DNA from: a virus
Reading direction: 5' to 3' (one strand)
IMG/VR virus record: IMGVR_UViG_3300042914_000948
Location: 1-30,095 of that record
DNA length: 30,095 nt
Shown here piece by piece: positions 26,614 through 30,095 of the stretch (positions are counted from its first letter, which is position 1; each line of letters starts with the position of its first letter). Below the pieces are notes generated by a model. That model did not search any database. It was not told the origin of the DNA and saw only the letters and a list, made by a program, of their open reading frames with translations. The position numbers and the translations under genes are program-made.

Positions 26614-28481
26614 TGGCATACAATACAGCAATAACAGGGTTATCCGCGCAGGGAGTTGATGCGTTCACTGGGATGTGTTATTCAAACAATGATGTTTCAT
26701 TTACCATGACATCAAGCGAGTTTGCGAACACTGGTTTTAAATACATAGTTGAAATGGTGGACAATTTGACGAGTAAAATATACACGTTTTATATTGCTCC
26801 TAATGCGGTTGGTAGTGGAGTTTTCAATGCAAAGACAATATTTAACCAATTGGTGAGAACTAATATCACGTTGCCAGATAGTGATGATGTGATAATTCAG
26901 ATTACTGATGAGGTAGTTATGAATGATAATTTCGTTAATCAATTTACCGTCAAATTATACGAGGGATATGATGTTGGTGGCGTGTTCACTGAAGATCCAA
27001 CTGTTTTAGTTGAGTATAATTTAATGTGCGTTTATGGAAAGGGCAAGAGTAACTTTTTGGTTATGGGTAGTAACGACACAAAACCACTTGCATTATCGCA
27101 ATGCTATGATAACACCATAGGATTCAATGCTGAAACCGTAGCATCTCGCATCAATATTCCTGCAGAATTACAACAAGAGGTTATCAATTGGCAACGCATA
27201 TCAAGGTCAAACGTAAAAGGTGCGCAGGATAGCGCATATAAAATACTCAGTTGGATTGCTGACGATGGAACTTATATCAATCAAAACTATCCATATACCA
27301 CAATCACTAAATTTCTATACACATTTTATGAGGACAATTACGAACCAATCACTCAAATAGAAATTCCGATGGAGTTTATTGAAGGTGGATTGATTCACAT
27401 TCCTGCAGGTCTTAAAAATTTATTCGATGGAGGGTTTTTAACTCAAGGTGAAGCGGATAGAACTTTGTTTTATACAATTGTTGGAATTGATGATGAGGGA
27501 ACTGAGATTACTGCCAAATATGGATTTTATGTAGATGAAGATTGCAAGCACAATCCAGTTCACGTTTATTGGCTCAATCAAATGGGTGGATGGGATAGCT
27601 ACTCATTCATCAAGAAGAATGAAAGGTCTATTGATGTCGAAAAGAAAAGGTACAAAAGTTACTTAGGCAACTATAACACTGCGAGTGTTGAAACACCTTT
27701 TGATACAAAGAATTATTCAAGGGCATTGAACGAAAGAGAACCAATCGTAAAGACCTATATAAATCTTACAAGCGATTGGATAACGGAGAGTGAATACAAA
27801 TGGATGAAAGATTTATTCTATTCAAAATCTGTGTGGATGGTTGACGATAACATTGATGGTTATAACATTCTTCCCGTTGTTGTTGAAGATACCAACTACT
27901 TGATGAAGCGTGAGCGTAACAGTCGCAAATATAACCAACAATTGAGACTGCAATTAGCGAACGAATATGATACAATTAATATAACATCTTACGAGTATCC
28001 ATTGCCTGATCCAGACCCATGTACGTTGGTTGGTTCTATTCACCACCAAGGTGCTGAATTTATAGCTGATATTTCACCAGCCCAAGGCGAATTCCCTATT
28101 GTTTATCAAGGTGACAATTGGCCAAATCGTCGTTCGGGTACTAAGTTCCAACCGAAGTTCAGAAATGTTAACTTTTTACCTTCTGATCCAAATGGATTGG
28201 TAACGGGACAAACGTACCGTGTTGAAATTACATTGAGCGAAATAATGAGTAACACAACATCATTCAATTTCTCGTTTGGTAGGGTGTCAAGCAATCCATC
28301 ATATAACGGATGGGATTGGGCATTAAATCCATCAACAACAGAAACGCAAGTAAATAACTTGGTTTGGAATCCGTACAACCTTTCAGCTTCAAACGGTATT
28401 TGGGGAATTTTGTCAAGGACTGGTTCATTGGGTTACTATGGTACAATAACTATAAATGTCTACTCTGGTAGCGGTTGCTAA
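26613..28481 (+). CDS. Distal tail (Dit-like) structural protein, 622 aa
   Basis: This large protein lies before the tail-tip gene and matches a conserved Bacteroidota-phage structural type, with HVYWLNQMGGWDSYSFIKKN and the following RSIDVEKKRYKSYLG, a WITESEYKWMKDLF stretch and NYLMKRERNSRKYNQQLRLQ. It is probably the distal tail or baseplate-hub component. The last 160 residues, from PDPDPCTLVGSIHHQGAEF, look like a separate beta-rich extension, perhaps carbohydrate-binding (inference). It starts one base before the preceding stop and ends three bases before the tail-tip gene. Confidence 0.7.
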   Translation: MAYNTAITGLSAQGVDAFTGMCYSNNDVSFTMTSSEFANTGFKYIVEMVDNLTSKIYTFYIAPNAVGSGVFNAKTIFNQLVRTNITLPDSDDVIIQITDEVVMNDNFVNQFTVKLYEGYDVGGVFTEDPTVLVEYNLMCVYGKGKSNFLVMGSNDTKPLALSQCYDNTIGFNAETVASRINIPAELQQEVINWQRISRSNVKGAQDSAYKILSWIADDGTYINQNYPYTTITKFLYTFYEDNYEPITQIEIPMEFIEGGLIHIPAGLKNLFDGGFLTQGEADRTLFYTIVGIDDEGTEITAKYGFYVDEDCKHNPVHVYWLNQMGGWDSYSFIKKNERSIDVEKKRYKSYLGNYNTASVETPFDTKNYSRALNEREPIVKTYINLTSDWITESEYKWMKDLFYSKSVWMVDDNIDGYNILPVVVEDTNYLMKRERNSRKYNQQLRLQLANEYDTINITSYEYPLPDPDPCTLVGSIHHQGAEFIADISPAQGEFPIVYQGDNWPNRRSGTKFQPKFRNVNFLPSDPNGLVTGQTYRVEITLSEIMSNTTSFNFSFGRVSSNPSYNGWDWALNPSTTETQVNNLVWNPYNLSASNGIWGILSRTGSLGYYGTITINVYSGSGC

Positions 28482-28484
28482 AAT

Positions 28485-30095
28485 ATGGAAACAGCATTAA
28501 TACTTTACACGCAAGCGGAGCAGGTACCCGTACTTGTTGACCTTTACGAGAATGAGAATATCTCTTTGAATTATTCATTTAATGACATCAAAGACCTCAC
28601 TCCACGAGGTAACTATTCGAGGACTTTCCGCATTCCATTCACTGAGACCAATGCGAGTGTGTTTGGATTCGTCCAAGAGAATACAATTCAATTCAGTAAC
28701 TTCAATCCCAAGCGTAAAATCAACGCATCAATCACAGTTGATACCATTCCAATCATTGAAGGCTATGTGCAATTTAAAGCAGCATACACAACAAATGGTG
28801 AGGTATCAGATTTGGAAATTGTATTCTTTGGCAACGTGGTAGATTTCTTTAAAACTATTGGAGATGCTGATTTCAAAAACTACATAGCAGATGAGTTGAC
28901 AACTGACTATCCATTGACTATAACATTTAGCACAATTGATGACATTGAATCAAATGAATTTATTCAATTTGGATTAACAGATAGGGGTAACAATTGGACT
29001 GGCAATAGCATTGCTCCTAACGCAAGGTCTATCTATTTCAATCCTTTTGAAGATTCTTCGAGTGCAATTCAAAGAATGGCTAAAGTAAATGACCTCACGC
29101 CTTTTGTATCTGCACGCTATATTTTTGATAAGATTTTTTCTTTAAGTGGTTTTCAATTCAATGAAGACAATAGCGAAACACTTGTTGATGAATTGGCAAA
29201 AATGTGGATACCATTCACAAGCGAAAGGAATTCAATCGCAATGGCTGGAGGTTCTAACGAAGAATCAGTGTTTAAAGTTGAAGGTGGAATCAATGGTGTT
29301 GGGTTTGATAGCAGTGATTTTACTACGGTTACGTTAGCGGATGGCAATACTATTTTAAGCTACACAATTCCTGCAATGACCGTTGTAAGTGATCCAGGCA
29401 ATAACGTGACTGGTAGTAATATTTACACTGCTCCATTTAATGGCAATTATACAATTCAATCGGTTTTAAGTATTGGTGAAATTACAACACCTCCACCGAA
29501 TATTTTTTATCTTGGATTATTAAGAACCAATCCAAATGGTGATAAATTCATAACACCTTCAGCTGATTATAATAGATTTCAAATAGGACTTGGCGGTTTT
29601 GGATTTAACATTTTGAGTTCGTTTATAACATTAGGAGAAACTCCAACAACTGAAGTTTTTCTTGAAACGGGAACAACCATTGAAGCAGTAATATGGGTGA
29701 ATTCTACTGATGCTCCTTTTATTGATATACCAGCAGGTACGGTAGAGTTTAGAGATGTATCTACATATACAACTGAGCCATATAATCAAAACTCAAATAT
29801 AACTTGTGTTTCTGCGGTAAACGCATTGAATAATCAAATTGATTGGGTTGCCAATGCGCCTGTAATGAAATGTAGTGAGTTTATCTCATCACTTTTTAAG
29901 ATGTTTAATTTGGTTGTTATTCCAGATGATATCAATCCAAAGTTGTTGAGTTTTAAACCCATTCAAGAATATCTATCTCAAGGCTCAACAAAGGACTGGT
30001 CAAATAAATTGGACATCAGTAAAGACATCACATTGACATCTACTGCTGACTATCAAGCAATCAAAAACATTTGGACATACAAAAGATCAACTGAC
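28485..30095 (+). CDS. Large tail-tip protein, N-terminal part (runs off the right end)
   Basis: The frame opens at ATG 28485 and stays open to the last base. Position 29901 corresponds to 25 in the same frame, so the gene continues as 1-1641, giving about 1,010 aa in total. The N-terminus (LYENENISLNYSFNDIKDL, then TPRGNYSRTFRIPFTETN) and the block WVANAPVMKCSEFISSLFKM match the tail-tip structural type found in Bacteroidota siphoviruses. No enzymatic motif is visible. The role would be adsorption apparatus or tail tip, upstream of the tape measure. Confidence 0.82.
   Translation, partial: METALILYTQAEQVPVLVDLYENENISLNYSFNDIKDLTPRGNYSRTFRIPFTETNASVFGFVQENTIQFSNFNPKRKINASITVDTIPIIEGYVQFKAAYTTNGEVSDLEIVFFGNVVDFFKTIGDADFKNYIADELTTDYPLTITFSTIDDIESNEFIQFGLTDRGNNWTGNSIAPNARSIYFNPFEDSSSAIQRMAKVNDLTPFVSARYIFDKIFSLSGFQFNEDNSETLVDELAKMWIPFTSERNSIAMAGGSNEESVFKVEGGINGVGFDSSDFTTVTLADGNTILSYTIPAMTVVSDPGNNVTGSNIYTAPFNGNYTIQSVLSIGEITTPPPNIFYLGLLRTNPNGDKFITPSADYNRFQIGLGGFGFNILSSFITLGETPTTEVFLETGTTIEAVIWVNSTDAPFIDIPAGTVEFRDVSTYTTEPYNQNSNITCVSAVNALNNQIDWVANAPVMKCSEFISSLFKMFNLVVIPDDINPKLLSFKPIQEYLSQGSTKDWSNKLDISKDITLTSTADYQAIKNIWTYKRSTD
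29877..30095. repeat. Right copy of the 219-bp end overlap
   Basis: This copy matches 1-219. The last 99 bases (29997-30095) are identical, and the eight mismatches all lie in the first 120 bases. They are synonymous third-position changes. The exact 99-base overlap fits a contig that ended on a shared k-mer after a strain bubble (inference). Confidence 0.93.

Noticed and set aside
19547-30095. Integrase, excisionase or attachment site that would make the phage temperate
   Set aside because: No recombinase motif is visible in any gene. The tRNA-like gene could recall an attachment core, but without an integrase there is no support.
1-30095. CRISPR arrays, rRNA genes or insertion sequences
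   Set aside because: No regularly spaced repeats, rRNA-like stretches or transposase motifs were seen on either strand. The HNH gene is the only candidate mobile nuclease.

Overview
The window is a nearly complete tailed-phage genome, most likely a siphovirus (Caudoviricetes) infecting a member of the Bacteroidota. The host inference rests on an AT-rich sequence, starts that mostly lack Shine-Dalgarno sites, a promoter of the Bacteroidota type (TTG-N19-TATATTTG, minus strand, 19418-19447), and many proteins that look like the conserved structural set of Bacteroidota phages. The last 219 bases repeat the first 219 with eight mismatches, and one long tail gene runs off the right end and continues at the left end. 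The map is therefore circular, about 29,876 bp, and the two ends appear to come from two closely related strains.

Rightward structural arc, crossing the contig ends (about 22.8 kb to 30.1 kb, then 1 to 11.5 kb). Gene order is a terminase small subunit candidate (22780), two small genes, a tail-assembly chaperone with a -1 frameshift extension (23481-24226), a tail-terminator-like protein, a tail fibre candidate, an HK97-gp10-like protein, two large tail-tip proteins, a 58-aa membrane protein, the tape measure, the XkdF-type prohead protease, a scaffold candidate, the major capsid protein, a tail-tube-like protein, a small conserved protein, a portal with a MuF-like C-terminal extension, and a head-tail connector. 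Lysis genes follow: a small ORF, a holin, an M15 endolysin, a metallophosphoesterase, and two overlapping spanin-like membrane proteins. A bidirectional terminator at 11451-11480 closes this arc.

Leftward early arc (19.4 kb down to 11.5 kb). One strong promoter drives about 22 tightly packed genes: small unknowns, a ribbon-helix-helix protein, an SSB-like protein, a small HTH protein, an HNH endonuclease, a protein with a DnaA domain IV-like DNA-binding region, two further replication-cassette proteins, a DNA methyltransferase, the terminase large subunit, and several small Cys-motif proteins. No integrase, DNA polymerase or helicase is visible, so replication probably depends on recruiting the host replisome.

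Rightward control arc (19.5-22.8 kb). It starts with a VRR-NUC nuclease, a sigma-factor-like protein, a Cys-rich protein and a small membrane protein. A 470-bp stretch without a convincing gene follows. It holds a -7 promoter element, a possible short RNA with interleaved stems ending in an intrinsic terminator, a second hairpin terminator, a tRNA-like gene with a long variable arm but no foldable anticodon stem, and a 58-nt oligopyrimidine mirror repeat of the H-DNA type. Then come two conserved small genes and a Dam-like methyltransferase.

The least expected signals are the mirror repeat, the tRNA-like gene without an anticodon stem, the promoter-pseudoknot-terminator cassette, an A10 run at the portal/MuF boundary whose -1 frame stops at once, and terminators lying inside coding sequence.
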